Source: Labia minor
Lineage: Eukaryota > Arthropoda > Insecta > Dermaptera > Spongiphoridae
Assembly (NCBI GenBank): GCA_963082975.1
Contig: OY720350.1
Coordinates: forward strand, 2,379,001 to 2,443,000
Direction of reading: 5' to 3'
Length of the DNA stretch: 64,000 bases
The translations under genes and the position numbers were made by a program. Below the pieces are notes generated by a model. That model saw nothing but the letters and a program-made list of their open reading frames with translations, was not told the DNA's origin and made no database searches. Shown in pieces: positions 24,144 to 33,939 of this stretch. Each line of letters begins with the position of its first letter. The stretch's first letter is position 1.

Positions 24144-24287
24144 GAATATGGAGATAAATCCATAACTTATGATCCATTCCCAGATGGAAGAGATCCATAC
24201 AGAATATGGAGATATAATATGCAAATATCGAATAAAGACAAGTTAGAATGGAAAAAGGTGGATAAAAGAAAATGGTGGATCACATAA
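24144..24287 (+). CDS. Small coding-like segment, unrecognised
   Basis: After an acceptor-like gtaattag there are 47 open codons to TAA, including YDPFPDGRDPYRIWRYNMQI and EWKKVDKRKWWIT. The amino-acid mix (four Trp, balanced charges) is unlike the low-complexity chance ORFs around it. It follows directly on the SINE head fragment. It could be a terminal exon or an old TE-protein fragment. No family recognised. Confidence 0.3.
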   Translation, partial: EYGDKSITYDPFPDGRDPYRIWRYNMQISNKDKLEWKKVDKRKWWIT

Positions 24288-24714
24288 TCTTTTGTAAATA
24301 TACATATATATCTTTAAAAAAAAAAATTGTAAATATTTGTATCCTTATAATTATAAATTAATAATGTATATAATGTATTGTACAATGTAACTTATAAGAA
24401 AAACTGTATATAAATAATATTATCACCCTACCCTCTATCCCTCCCCGACCCTTCACTTGCAATATCCAGGTTTTGCTAGCCTTTCCTATTGAGTTGACAT
24501 TCACAACCCTGATTATAAATATGTATATTAAACTTAAAATATGCTTAAGTAAAAAAAAAGAAAAAAAAATGTAAATAAAATTAAATATAATTAATTAAAA
24601 TTTCTAATAGCGTATCAATAAATGATGGCAAAAGAAACAATTTAATTTTGTAAATATTGTAACTTTCATCTTTTGTATGTTCTGATAAATATATATCAAC
24701 TATTATAAAAATTT
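24288..24714. other. AT-rich spacer
   Basis: Contains a mixed block at 24425-24515 (caccctaccctctatccctc) with no match. Otherwise AT-rich. Confidence 0.5.
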
Positions 24715-24800
24715 AATTTTTGAACATTTCTGAGATCAACAATGTATTTGACGTCTATGTCTTCCTTGGTATCAGCAACGATAAAATATGTTATTTATCG
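24715..24800 (+). repeat. Dispersed repeat D, plus copy
   Basis: tgagatcaacaatgtatttg and acgtctatgtcttccttggt, then atcagcaacgat, are present in inverse orientation at 33940-34025. Class unknown. Confidence 0.6.
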
Positions 24801-24949
24801 ATTCCGAACTTAGCAATCAAAATATAAATTATTTCTCTAGATTCCTTTCTGACTTCTTACATATTCATTCATTCATTCATTTTAAAGGTAAGCATATTGG
24901 AAATTGTTAATTTATTAAAATATATTTAATCTAAGAATTTAAATTAAGT

Positions 24950-25480
24950 TTAATCGTAAATATGAACATATCTTATTATTTGTTTTAATCTTTTTGCATT
25001 AATCAAAATTAAAAATATCTTTTTGAAAACATTTATTCCCTTTTAACCTTTTAAATTTCTTATTTTATTCTTATTATTCTTATACCATATTTTTTTTGGA
25101 TTGCTTTATAATTATAATATAATTTGGTAATTATGAACAAATGTTATTATTGCTTTAATCTTTTTAAATTAATCAAAATTAAAATTATCTTATTTCAAAC
25201 ATTTCAATATTCTACTTTTAATTCTGTAAAATTTTTAGTTTTTATCAGATATTCTTTTTACAGTTTATATTCATTATTATTCAATTAATTATTCTATTCT
25301 ATTTATTTATTTTCTTTAGCTTGAATACTAATTTGGTGAATATATTAAATCAGATTTTTTTTTTTTAGGCATTTCTAAATAAGCTACCTCTAAGGTTAAT
25401 CATTAATTTTTTTTTTGGATTTCTTTATAATTTGCAGTTAATTTGGTAATTATGAACATATGTTATTATTTATTTATTTA
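24950..25480 (+). repeat. Degenerate direct repeats upstream of the MULE ORF
   Basis: The word taattatgaacatatgttat, with a following tttaatctttttgcattaat tail, recurs near 24957, 25128 and 25446. Spacing of the first two is about 165-170 bases. This may be subterminal repeat structure of the MULE element. Confidence 0.5.
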
Positions 25481-25592
25481 TTTATTTTCTTTTTCGTGGG
25501 CAAGGTTTGTGTATCAAATTATTTTGGTTATTTTTTATTTACCAACTAATAATTATTCTTATATTAATTAATTTTTTTTTTTTTTTTTTAGA

Positions 25593-27326
25593 ATGTCCTC
25601 AATGTATATCCCTATCTTTTTTATTAATTTAGTTTTTCTTATCCTTTTTATCTCTTTCACTGTTATTCTTTGGTTATTAGACGGTGTCATTTCTTACCCT
25701 AGAATATGTCAGAAATATTACAAGATTTACCAAAACAGGAAAAGTTTTTATAAACATAAGTTATTGGGCTGTAATGTACCTGATAGCGGTCTAGGGCAAT
25801 CTATTACTATATCTATTCCTTCTTCTTCTAATTCTATTCCTTCTACTTCTACTAATTCTATTCCTTCTTCTTCTAATTCTATTCCTTCTACTTCTACTAA
25901 TTCTATTCCTTCTGCATCTATTTCTATTCCTTCTACATCTATTTCTATTCCTTCTACTTCTACTAATTCTATTCCTTCTACTTCTACTAATTCTATTCCT
26001 TCTACTTCTACTAATTCTATTCCTTCTACTTCTACTAATTCTATTCCTTCTACTTCTACTAATTCTATTCCTTCTACTTCTACTAATTCTATTCCTTCTA
26101 CATCTATTTCTATTCCTTCTACTTCTACTAATTCTATTCCTTCTACTTCTATTAATTCTATTTATTTTAAATACTCGAAACACTCCAAATGTTTGTTCCC
26201 CGATTGCAATAAATTTTTTTATTTTAAATCACAAATGATAAAACATTTGCAATTAGTACATAATTTAAAACCTGCATGGAAACTTTTAAAATTTTCTGAT
26301 AAAATTGAATTTAACAATTGGTTTAATAATGAATCAAATAGCAAATATATTTATTTTAGAAAATTATGTGGATCAATAAAAAGACAAACATATTATGTTT
26401 GCAATTTCGACAATAAAAATTTAGCCCAAAAAAGAAAATCTTTTAATAGTAAAAAGCATATTTCTAAGGGTCATTTAATTAATACGGGTTGTCCTTGTAG
26501 GATTATAGTAAATGAAAAATTCAACGGGGCTATTATAGTAAAATATTATTCGGCTCATAACCACAAATTAGGAATTGAAAATACTAAATTTCAACATTTA
26601 CAACATGAGACTATAAATTTTATTAAAGCAAATTGTTCGTTGGGGGTTAATATCGACAAAATTCATTCTTATTTAAAAGGAGATTATGGTAAACGCGAGG
26701 GGAGGGAGGTCTCCCTTCCAATTGGGGAAAATTTAATATCCAAATCTCATATTAGGTATTTTGACAGAAAGGCAAAGTCCTTAGAATGGGAGCATCATGA
26801 TGATACAATTTCAATTTCAATTAAGGTACACAAATTAAATCAGGAAACTTATAGTCCCATATTAATATATAAACCCCTTGGGGAGGAATTCATAACAATT
26901 GGGCCAAAATTTTTAAGAAAAAAAGCTTTTGATAAAGATTTATTTTTTTTGGGCTTACAGACCAAAGAGCAAGCCGAAATGATGAAGGAAGGTTGCAACA
27001 GAATACTATGTATTGACGCAACCTTTGGTACTAATAGTTACAATTATAAATTAATTAATTTAGTTGTCCCCACTAAATTTGACAAAGGTTATCCCGTGGC
27101 GCATTTTATTTCTGGACGTTTAGATTTAGATACAATGACCCATTTATTTTCTTCAATTAGGGCAAAAATCCCCGATTTAAAAATAAATGCCCTAATGACA
27201 GACGATGATAACACGGGATGGCGGGCTTTTACTACTTTCAACCAAATACTATGTACCACTCGGGGGTACAGGGGGCGGAGCCCCCGTCTAGATGTGAAGA
27301 GCGACGAAGGAGCTCTGAGCAGCTAG
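25593..27326 (+). CDS. MULE (Mutator-like) transposase, 3'-truncated and fused to a Helitron end
   Basis: Open for 577 codons. Residues 1-30 are hydrophobic. Residues about 70-190 are a SIPSTSTN-type 8-residue repeat. C200/C205...H218/H223 form a C2H2 finger. Residues ~235-330 form a second Cys/His module (CNFDNKN, TGCPCRI, SAHNHKLG) of the FLYWCH/FAR1 kind that precedes MULE transposases. Residues ~460-545 are the transposase core: CIDATFGTN with D475, the GYPVAHFISGR strand and LMTDDD with D537-D539. The third catalytic acidic residue and SWIM zinc finger would come later but are missing. From about 27225 the frame reads Helitron DNA (GYRGRSPRLD) to a stop in CTAG. So it is a truncated, probably inactive transposase. 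Start chosen at the first ATG after poly(T); upstream exons are possible. Confidence 0.85.
   Translation: MSSMYIPIFFINLVFLILFISFTVILWLLDGVISYPRICQKYYKIYQNRKSFYKHKLLGCNVPDSGLGQSITISIPSSSNSIPSTSTNSIPSSSNSIPSTSTNSIPSASISIPSTSISIPSTSTNSIPSTSTNSIPSTSTNSIPSTSTNSIPSTSTNSIPSTSTNSIPSTSISIPSTSTNSIPSTSINSIYFKYSKHSKCLFPDCNKFFYFKSQMIKHLQLVHNLKPAWKLLKFSDKIEFNNWFNNESNSKYIYFRKLCGSIKRQTYYVCNFDNKNLAQKRKSFNSKKHISKGHLINTGCPCRIIVNEKFNGAIIVKYYSAHNHKLGIENTKFQHLQHETINFIKANCSLGVNIDKIHSYLKGDYGKREGREVSLPIGENLISKSHIRYFDRKAKSLEWEHHDDTISISIKVHKLNQETYSPILIYKPLGEEFITIGPKFLRKKAFDKDLFFLGLQTKEQAEMMKEGCNRILCIDATFGTNSYNYKLINLVVPTKFDKGYPVAHFISGRLDLDTMTHLFSSIRAKIPDLKINALMTDDDNTGWRAFTTFNQILCTTRGYRGRSPRLDVKSDEGALSS
25797..26160 (+). 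repeat. 24-bp coding minisatellite
   Basis: About 15 near-identical 24-base units of attccttctacttctactaa-ttct, encoding SIPSTSTN with variants SIPSSSN and SIPSTSI. The open frame is kept throughout. The opposite-strand Arg/Ser ORF is its shadow. Confidence 0.92.
27225..27326 (+). mobile_element. Helitron 3' terminus fused to the MULE ORF
   Basis: From cttttactactttcaaccaa onward the sequence equals the reverse complement of the Helitron 3' block at 55997-56100: accactcgggggtacagggg, cggagcccccgtctag, a diverged hairpin (gagcgacgaaggagctc), then CTAG at 27323-27326 followed by T. No plus-strand Helitron 5' end is recognised upstream. Confidence 0.88.
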
Positions 27327-27780
27327 TATTTATTATATGAAAAAAGATGAAAGATGAATTATAAATAAAATTGAATCCAACTTTTCTGATTAAAATAATT
27401 AAAATAAATGTACATATATTTTTAAAAGTTTTTATATTATTTAATATTTTCGTTTGTGATTTCAGATGTGAAAGATACATGCTTACTATTAATAAGGAAT
27501 TTTATCCCTGGATTGCTGTTTTCATTCTTTGAAGAAAGAAAATACAAAATAATGAATGGATGCAATTAATAAAACATGTTTAATCGATTTAAAATATAAA
27601 AATAAATACTTATTTAATATATTATACTTTTATATTAATTTTTTAATTTAATACATATTTATTATTTATTTTATCCAGAAATTACAATATTTGAAATATT
27701 TTGATTATGTAACAATATAATTGTCAATTGATTTGTAAATTTTGAAAATAAATTTTTTAAATTAATATTTATATGTATAT
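27327..27780. other. AT-rich spacer
   Basis: No gene or repeat match seen between the Helitron end and the LTR. Confidence 0.5.
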
Positions 27781-27947
27781 TGTGTTACGTATTTAAACTT
27801 AAATAGCAAATAAATTACACTTATAACATTTAAAAGCAAAACTTTATTCCTGTTGTTTATTTATCGTGTAATCTATATAAACAGAATGCCATGATCCAAC
27901 TCTCCTCATTCCATTCACTCACTGCAAACCACATAAAATACATAACA
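27781..27947 (-). mobile_element. Short LTR (3' LTR) of a retrotransposon
   Basis: On the minus strand it reads TGTTATGTATTTTATGTGG ... ACGTAACACA, the TG...CA borders of an LTR of about 167 bp. It is preceded by a polypurine tract (gataaagggaggaat, 27948-27962), the plus-strand priming site. An aataaa signal lies inside. No second LTR is seen. Confidence 0.75.
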
Positions 27948-28225
27948 ATTCCTCCCTTTATCAGAATTTTAACAAACAGTTCAATAAGCGATTAGTAAAC
28001 AATTTGCACAAAGAACAATACTTTAAACACGAAAGTTTTTATAACAAACAAACAATTAGTAAACAATTTGAACATAGTCTCTGATTCTCTTTTTCAGTTC
28101 TGTAAGAAGTCTTGTTATCTTTGGTTTCAAAGGTTCAGGCCTATTTGGTCTTGACACTAGTTGACAGCCGTGGCAGGTTTTGCACCATTTCTCGATGTCC
28201 TTGTACATAGACTTCCACCTATATA
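27948..28225 (-). pseudogene. Integrase zinc-binding fragment of an LTR retrotransposon
   Basis: Minus-strand frame WKSMYKDIEKWCKTCHGCQL then VSRPNRPEPLKP. This is the end of the HHCC zinc-binding domain of Ty3/gypsy-type integrases (the two Cys are C-x2-C), followed by the linker to the catalytic core. After about 50 residues the frame enters Lys/Ile-rich sequence and stops. The catalytic core is deleted, and only the polypurine tract and LTR follow. Retrotransposon remnant, inactive. Confidence 0.75.
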
Positions 28226-28757
28226 TATATAAATTATATAAACATAAATACAAATATATATATATACTTATAAATCGTCTTCTCTTTTTTCTTGGATGTA
28301 CTTTAGCAAAGTCTTGTCTTGCTTTTTCAAGATATTTTTCTTATGCTTCTCCTTCTAATACATTCGAGGATATTTCTTGATCTTTAATTTTTAGTTCTCC
28401 ATCAGTAAATTTTTCTAAAATCTTCTTGGCTAAATCTTCTCTTAATAATCGAACAGAAGCCTCTGCATCCCCTTGGTTAAATTCTATAAGAGCCACCTCG
28501 GCGCTATATTCTGAAGTTAACACTTCTTTGATATCTATTCGAGTGATTTCTTCTCCAGTAAATCCAGTTAAATAAATAATAGCATTCTTTGCTAAGTTTG
28601 GAACCGATGTTTGTTGTTTTCCCTTATTCTTTAGAGCATGCTTGTCTAAAGTGCGGCCCAAAACCCTTTGAGATATAATTTTATAAATATTTCTATAATT
28701 CAAATAAAAAAATTATAATAAAAAGAAGTTATTTTATTTTAATAAAACTATATATAC

Positions 28758-31700
28758 CATAGGTTCTTAAACTTATGTACTCCACGGACCCCCACTTGAA
28801 AAAATTTTTTTTGACGGACCCCCATCACAACTTTAGGTACTTTACGTCATTTTATTAATTAATTTCTGGCTTACGATCTCATAAGGACAAGGATATATGA
28901 TGAATATTTCTAACAGTGATTGGTGAATAACGATTTTTTTGCATATTGTAGAACACATTTTATTAGAAATTATAATATTGAAGAAAGAAAATACAAACAT
29001 TGTCATAGCAACAAATCTCACAAATTATAATGGGTACTTACATTAAATTCATATAAATATTTTATAATTTTTTTCAGAAAATATTAAATAAGAAATATTT
29101 TAAAAAATAACTGCATCTATCTCATTAAATATAACTTACATATTTAATGAGATGTATGCAGTTGTTTTCTTGAAACAAGAATCTCAATATCTGGCTTAAT
29201 ATTGGAAACTTTTAATCTAAGATCCGGCTCTACATTTAATTTGTTTCTATATTTAGACTTAATATAAAATAGTACCGAAAAAGCTTGTTCGCATAAATAT
29301 GTTGTGCAGAATGGAATCAAGTGTTGAAGTGCTTTATTTGCAAGCGCAGGATAATCTGACCTGAGAAGTAACCAAAAGTTGCTCAATTCAGTTTTGTTAA
29401 ATTTTAGTTTATAAGTTGTATCACATGATAATTCCACGAGAATATCTTGTTCAGGTGCAGATAAATGTTTAGCATTTGTAATTTCCATATTAAATGGATC
29501 TCTGATCCAGTTATTGCAAGGATCAGGAGTAGAAAAATACTTCCTGAAGTTGCTTTTCAAAGTAATTAAATGTTCAACAAATAATTGACGCGTTTGATTA
29601 AGCAATTTTTCACTGGAGCTTTCTATGAAATCATTGAGAGTTGGAAAAGACTCATATACACCGTTCTGGATGCGTTTCGACCACAAGTCGATTTTTTTAA
29701 TCATTGCTTCTATTTTATCTTCAACTTTAAATATATTTACAACAGTACCTTGCAGGCTCAAATTAAGTTCGTTCAATTTTGTAAAAATATCAGTCAAGTA
29801 AGCCACCTTAGCTAACCAGATAAAATCATTGAAACATTCGGTCAGTTCAAAATGCGCATCTATTAAAAACAATCGTATTTCATCTCGAAGCTCAAAAAGG
29901 CGAATGAGTACTTTCCCGCGGGACAACCAACGTACATCTGTATGTAATAATAAATGTGTATGTTGACTACCCATTTCCTCACACAAAATTTTAAAAACTC
30001 TGGAATTAAGTGGACGAGCCTTAATGAAATTGACAATTTTAACTACTTCGTCTAATGTTCTTTTCAAATCTGGTGACATATTTTTGGCTGCTAATGATTC
30101 TCTGTGAATGCAGCAATGATTCCAAACAACCTGAGGCGCAACATTTTTAATAAGAGCAATCAATCCAGTTCTTGTACCTGACATTGCACGAGCACCATCA
30201 GTGCAAATTCCAACACATTTTGGCCACTCTATTTCATTTTCGGTTATAAAATTATTCAAACTGTTAAATATGTCATTAGCTGTCGTTCGTGAAGGTAGTG
30301 AATCACAAAACAATACATCTTCTTGTATTTGATTTTCAAACTCATATCTAATGAAAGCTAACAAATTGGCATTATTAGTGACATCAATACTTTCATCCAA
30401 TTGTAATGAGTAATAGTGACTTTTGCGCACTCTCGATATTAATTCTTCTTTTATATTACATGACATGTCTTCTCCTATTCTTTGATAATGAAATCAAATT
30501 TATATCGTTTGCTGCTTTAGTTCCTAACATTATATTTGTAATTACTTTTGTAGCAGGAAGAATTAATTGCTCTGCTATATTATGCGGCTTTCCTGCTTTA
30601 GCAATAAGTAGAGCTACTTCATATGATGCCATTACTGCTTTCTTACTCATACCACCAGATCCCGTCTTTACCATCAATTTCTGACTTGAATTAAGTTCTT
30701 CTTTTTTCATTTTAAAAAATTCGATAGACTTACTAACATGCTCGCTGTGCTTTGTTTGTAAATGACGTCTGAGATTAGCAGGTTTCATACTTTCATTGGA
30801 TAAACTTTCCTGACATAGAACGCAGACTGGTCTTTCCACATCATTGTTGCAAATATAAGTAAATCCAAATGATAAATAATCATCCGAATATTTTCTAGTT
30901 TTGCGTTTCTTGGTAGAGTTTGCTGTTGATGCCTCATCATCTGATTCTTTCCGTTTCTGTGTTGAACCAGTTTGTAGCCAACGATCCATTTTATGGAGTA
31001 ATTTATTAACATTGAACTACAATAATATAAATATAATATAAATATAATATAAATATAACGAATTATTATTTACTAGCTATGTTTTAATATGATTTTAAAT
31101 GAATGTTTTAATATCATTTTAAATGAATGTTTTAAATCATTTTAATAAATGTTTTAAATCATTTTAAATAAATGATTTAATATCATTTTAAATGAATATT
31201 AATTTATATAATAAATATATTTTGTAATTTGATTCTAAAATATTATTAATTTCGTAATTTGATTCTAAAATATTATTAAAATAAATATTTTTTATTCATA
31301 AAACTAACTTATACTTACTCTCAAAAACAGCCTTTCTGGGAAATTGCAAAATGTGTTTAGTGTTTTTATAAAATAATGATCATGCAAATTACACTAAAAA
31401 TTAAAAAAAATTATTAGCTATAATAAACTATTATTAGCTATAATTTAATTATAATTAATTAAATTAATAAAAATAATTTAAAGATACAACTCGTTGAGAA
31501 ATGAACTTATAATTAACATTTGCTTTAAAACTGTTTAAAACCCCAGAGTGGACGCTGACAATTTGGGTTTTTCCGGGTAAGACTGTCCCCTCCCCTGGTT
31601 TTCCCCAATAACAAAGTGAAAGAAAATTCCCTTATATGCCTCCCCTTCCGAGCCCCTAAGAGGGGTTATTTTAAAGGAACAATCGAAAAATGATTTTAAA

Positions 31701-31985
31701 TGAATGAATGGATGAAAATTCAAATTTTATATATAGTTTTTTATATATGTTTATTTATTCACAAAAAATTAATTGACATAATTATCAATTTAATAAAATA
31801 AAATAGTATTATTAATAGTATTAAATTATAGCCGTAATTCTCTAGGAGGATATAGTTAAACAATGAACTTTAAATATTTATATATGTATATATTTTTACG
31901 ATGATTTTTTTCCGAGGACCGCGGACCCCCAGTAAAGGCTTCGCGGACCCCCAGGGGTCCGCGGACCACAGTTTAAGAACCACTG
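28758..31985 (-). mobile_element. Inner hAT transposon, 3228 bp
   Basis: TIRs: left CATAGGTTCTTAAACTT, right inverted CAGTGGTTCTTAAACTG. Subterminal gcggaccccc words are repeated at both ends (about 28786, 28816, 31920-31970). Perfect 8-bp target duplications atatatac lie at 28750-28757 and 31986-31993. It encodes a minus-strand BED-finger transposase with one frameshift. 31015-31740 is the 5' non-coding part, with a GC-richer block at 31535-31680. Confidence 0.95.
29144..30989 (-). pseudogene. hAT transposase with one frameshift (BED finger, RNase H-like core, dimerisation domain)
   Basis: Two overlapping frames. The N-terminal frame (30989-30456, 177 codons) has a basic nuclear-signal-like KKRKTRK and a BED finger (CVLCQESLSNESMKPANLRR then HLQTKH), which binds element ends. 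The C-terminal frame (30466-29144, 440 codons) begins SCNIKEELISRVRKSHYYSL. It has LDESIDVTNNANLLAF (catalytic Asp), CTDGARAMSGTRTGLIALIK, the hAT CxxH box (HCCIHRESLAAK), HTDVRWLSRGKVLIRLFELR, and the C-terminal dimerisation motif CTTYLCEQAFSVLFYIKSKY then RNKL. Together they cover a full hAT transposase of the ZBED/SCAND3-like group. The frames part at 30466-30480, near RRRHVM/DMSCNIK, by what looks like a single-base loss. No internal stop is otherwise seen. So it is recently inactivated, or a sequencing indel in an intact gene. Confidence 0.9.
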
Positions 31986-31992
31986 ATATATA

Positions 31993-32105
31993 CAGTAATA
32001 ACTCTCTACAAGGACATTCTCAAAATACTCTTAAAAACTATGTTTATTGTGAATTAAAATGAATGAAGTAACTATTAGACGTGTCCTTATAGAGAGGTTT
32101 TACTG
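31993..32105. repeat. TA-flanked palindromic unit, pogo/mariner-like ends
   Basis: CAGTAATAACTCTCTACAAGG and the inverted end CAGTAAAACCTCTCTATAAG are near-perfect inverted repeats bordered by TA on both sides (31991-31992, 32106-32107), as for Tc1/mariner/pogo MITEs. The same unit, minus one end, is at 58556-58664 inside the second outer-hAT copy. Confidence 0.75.
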
Positions 32106-32575
32106 TAGTTAATTTTATTTCCATTTCTTGAAAAAATATTTATGTGCGGCCCAGCATAATTTTTTTTGCAACGTGGCCCACGAATGGTCATAGTTTAGAC
32201 ACCCATGCTTTAGAGCATTTTGAATTAACTTATTCTCCATTCGTTCTTTTCTTTTCTTTTTCTTTCTAAGCTTCTTTCCATTTTTTAATTAACTCTTGTT
32301 CATTGTATTTGATTGAATCTATTTTTAAAAATTGATTGATTGATTGAATCTATTTTTAAAAATTCTTCGGCTTTTTCTTTTTCTTTAAATATTACAAAAA
32401 CGGATCCTTTAAAAATAGTTTTATTTGCTGCATTATCAATTTAAGTTCGCATCTGAATATTTTCTATAGCTCCATACCGAGCAAAAAATTCATAAAAGTT
32501 ATCTAAGGTGAGACCTTCTTGTGGAAAATTATTCTAATCATTATCTCTTTGCGCCTTTCCTCGTTCCATTTTAGA

Positions 32576-33014
32576 TAATATTAAAGATATATCTTATTTA
32601 TAATACTTATGTAAAATCCTGATCAGTAATTTAGAATTTCTAATAATTTAATTAATATATAATTATTTTCAAAACTTTAATCAAGTAAAAGAAAAACAAT
32701 TTTTTACTTTCCTCTCATTTTTGTATAGTTAAATTAAAGGGAGATGTATCCAAAAATAGAATAAAGGGCCCTATTGAGAGAAACAATATACATCTACTCA
32801 TCACTAAGAAAATTATTAATATCAAAAATATATTTATATATATATTCAATATTTGAATTAAATCCTTAACAATTCTAATATTAGGTATTACAATTAGAAA
32901 AGAATTAGTTTTTTTGAATTAGAATTTTTTGGTTTAATTTATCTACCTAGTTGGTTGAAAGATTTTGATCATTTCTACTATATATAATTTTATTTTGTAT
33001 TTAATTAAATAGTT
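32576..33014. other. AT-rich spacer
   Basis: Upstream side of the La pseudogene. I searched for the missing La motif and see no recognisable piece. Confidence 0.5.
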
Positions 33015-33690
33015 AAAACTAAATATTTAGTAGCAAGGAGGAATAGTATTAACATAAGAAACTGTAAGAATTGTAAAATGAATAGAATAAATACTTAGGT
33101 TCAGTAATTACGAAGGGTAATAATATACGAGAAAAATGTATTTAAATTGAGGTTGCTATCGCGGGTAGCGCCTGATATCATGCAAAAAAGGGGCTTCTCT
33201 CGTCAAAATTGTTATCAAAGGGAATCAAAATTAATTATATAAAACAATTATTTTGCTTGTTATATTCTATGGGTGTGAGGTGTGGTCTATGACCTTAGGA
33301 GATGAGAGTAGATTTAGAGTATTTGAGAAGAGGATTCTTCGAGGCGTTTATGGGCCAAAGAAAGATGAGGTCACCAGGAAATGGCGTAGACTGCATAACG
33401 AGGAATAATTGCATGACCTCTATGCATCTCCAGTTAGGGTCATAAAATTGAGAAGGTTGTGTTGGCCAGAAGAAAAATATATTTGTTGGGAAATGTTCGT
33501 TTAGAAGACCAAGGACGAGATGTGCGGTAACGGATGGTCTGTGGTGCGGACAATGTCGAAAAGAGCGTGAGAGAGATGGGAGAAAATACTAGTTAGATGT
33601 GTGCAGCTCAGAATAGGGACACTTGGAGAAATGATGTTACTGCGGCCAAACAATTTCGAGTTCCGTGGACCCACAAAGATAGATCTTTCA
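33015..33690 (+). mobile_element. Non-LTR retrotransposon, 3' end (LINE copy L3)
   Basis: Same family as L1. It carries agtagcaaggaggaatagta, the ggtctatgaccttaggagat block, GDESRFRVFEKRILRGVYGP in one frame, a degraded WAGHV region and the atagggacacttggagaaat tail ending cacaaagatagat. The frame is broken. Confidence 0.82.
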
Positions 33691-33939
33691 ATTTTTAAAG
33701 ATATCACTATTAAATATAACTTAACAGTTTCTATAGAATTATCAATTAATTAATTAATAATTTTAATTAATAATTATTCTATACAAATTCAGATCTATGA
33801 AATAAAAGAACAAATAAAATTATTATATTTATTATAAAAACAAATATAATTTGAATTTAAATAATGGCACACATAATTTTTTTAAATTCGCACCTCTTGT
33901 GGATGCAAAGAGTACTAACACTAACACACACACATAGGG

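Larger units (their letters stand above)
28637..32207. mobile_element. Outer hAT MITE (335 bp before the inner insertion)
   Basis: Left end CATGCTTGTCTAAAGTGCGG, right end inverted CATGGGTGTCTAAACTATG. Both have subterminal gcggccca/gtggccca words. Perfect 8-bp target duplications ctttagag lie at 28629-28636 and 32208-32215, inside the La linker. A second copy lies at 58499-58740. It contains a TA-bordered palindromic unit (31993-32105) and was later hit by the inner hAT. Confidence 0.9.
28268..32575 (-). pseudogene. La ribonucleoprotein (SSB/La autoantigen) pseudogene, split by nested hAT elements
   Basis: La binds the 3' oligo-U tail of RNA polymerase III transcripts. On the minus strand, 32575-32216 carries KWNEERRKEIMIR and then, after a frameshift, GLTLDNFYEFFARYGAIENI and QMRT (RRM1, RNP2 side), FKGSVFVIFKEKEKAEEFLK (RNP1), and KYNEQELIKKWKEA. 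At 28628-28268 it continues KNKGKQQTSVPNLAKNAIIY and LTGFTGEE (RRM2), FNQGDAEASVRL, GELKIKDQEISSNVLEGEA, a stop in place of Glu, then EKYLEKARQDF and the basic tail. Removing the 28637-32207 insertion rejoins linker and RRM2. The N-terminal La motif is not found upstream. At least three in-frame stops, a frameshift and a small tandem duplication (32322-32365) mark it dead. Continuity of RRM1, linker and RRM2 suggests a 5'-truncated retrocopy. Confidence 0.85.

Noticed and set aside
25791-26183. Minus-strand Arg/Ser-repeat ORF
   Set aside because: It is the reverse of the SIPSTSTN minisatellite inside the transposase frame.
28056-28225. Endogenous virus integrase
   Set aside because: The zinc-binding piece matches ordinary Ty3/gypsy-type retrotransposons and there is no envelope gene; no reason to call a virus.
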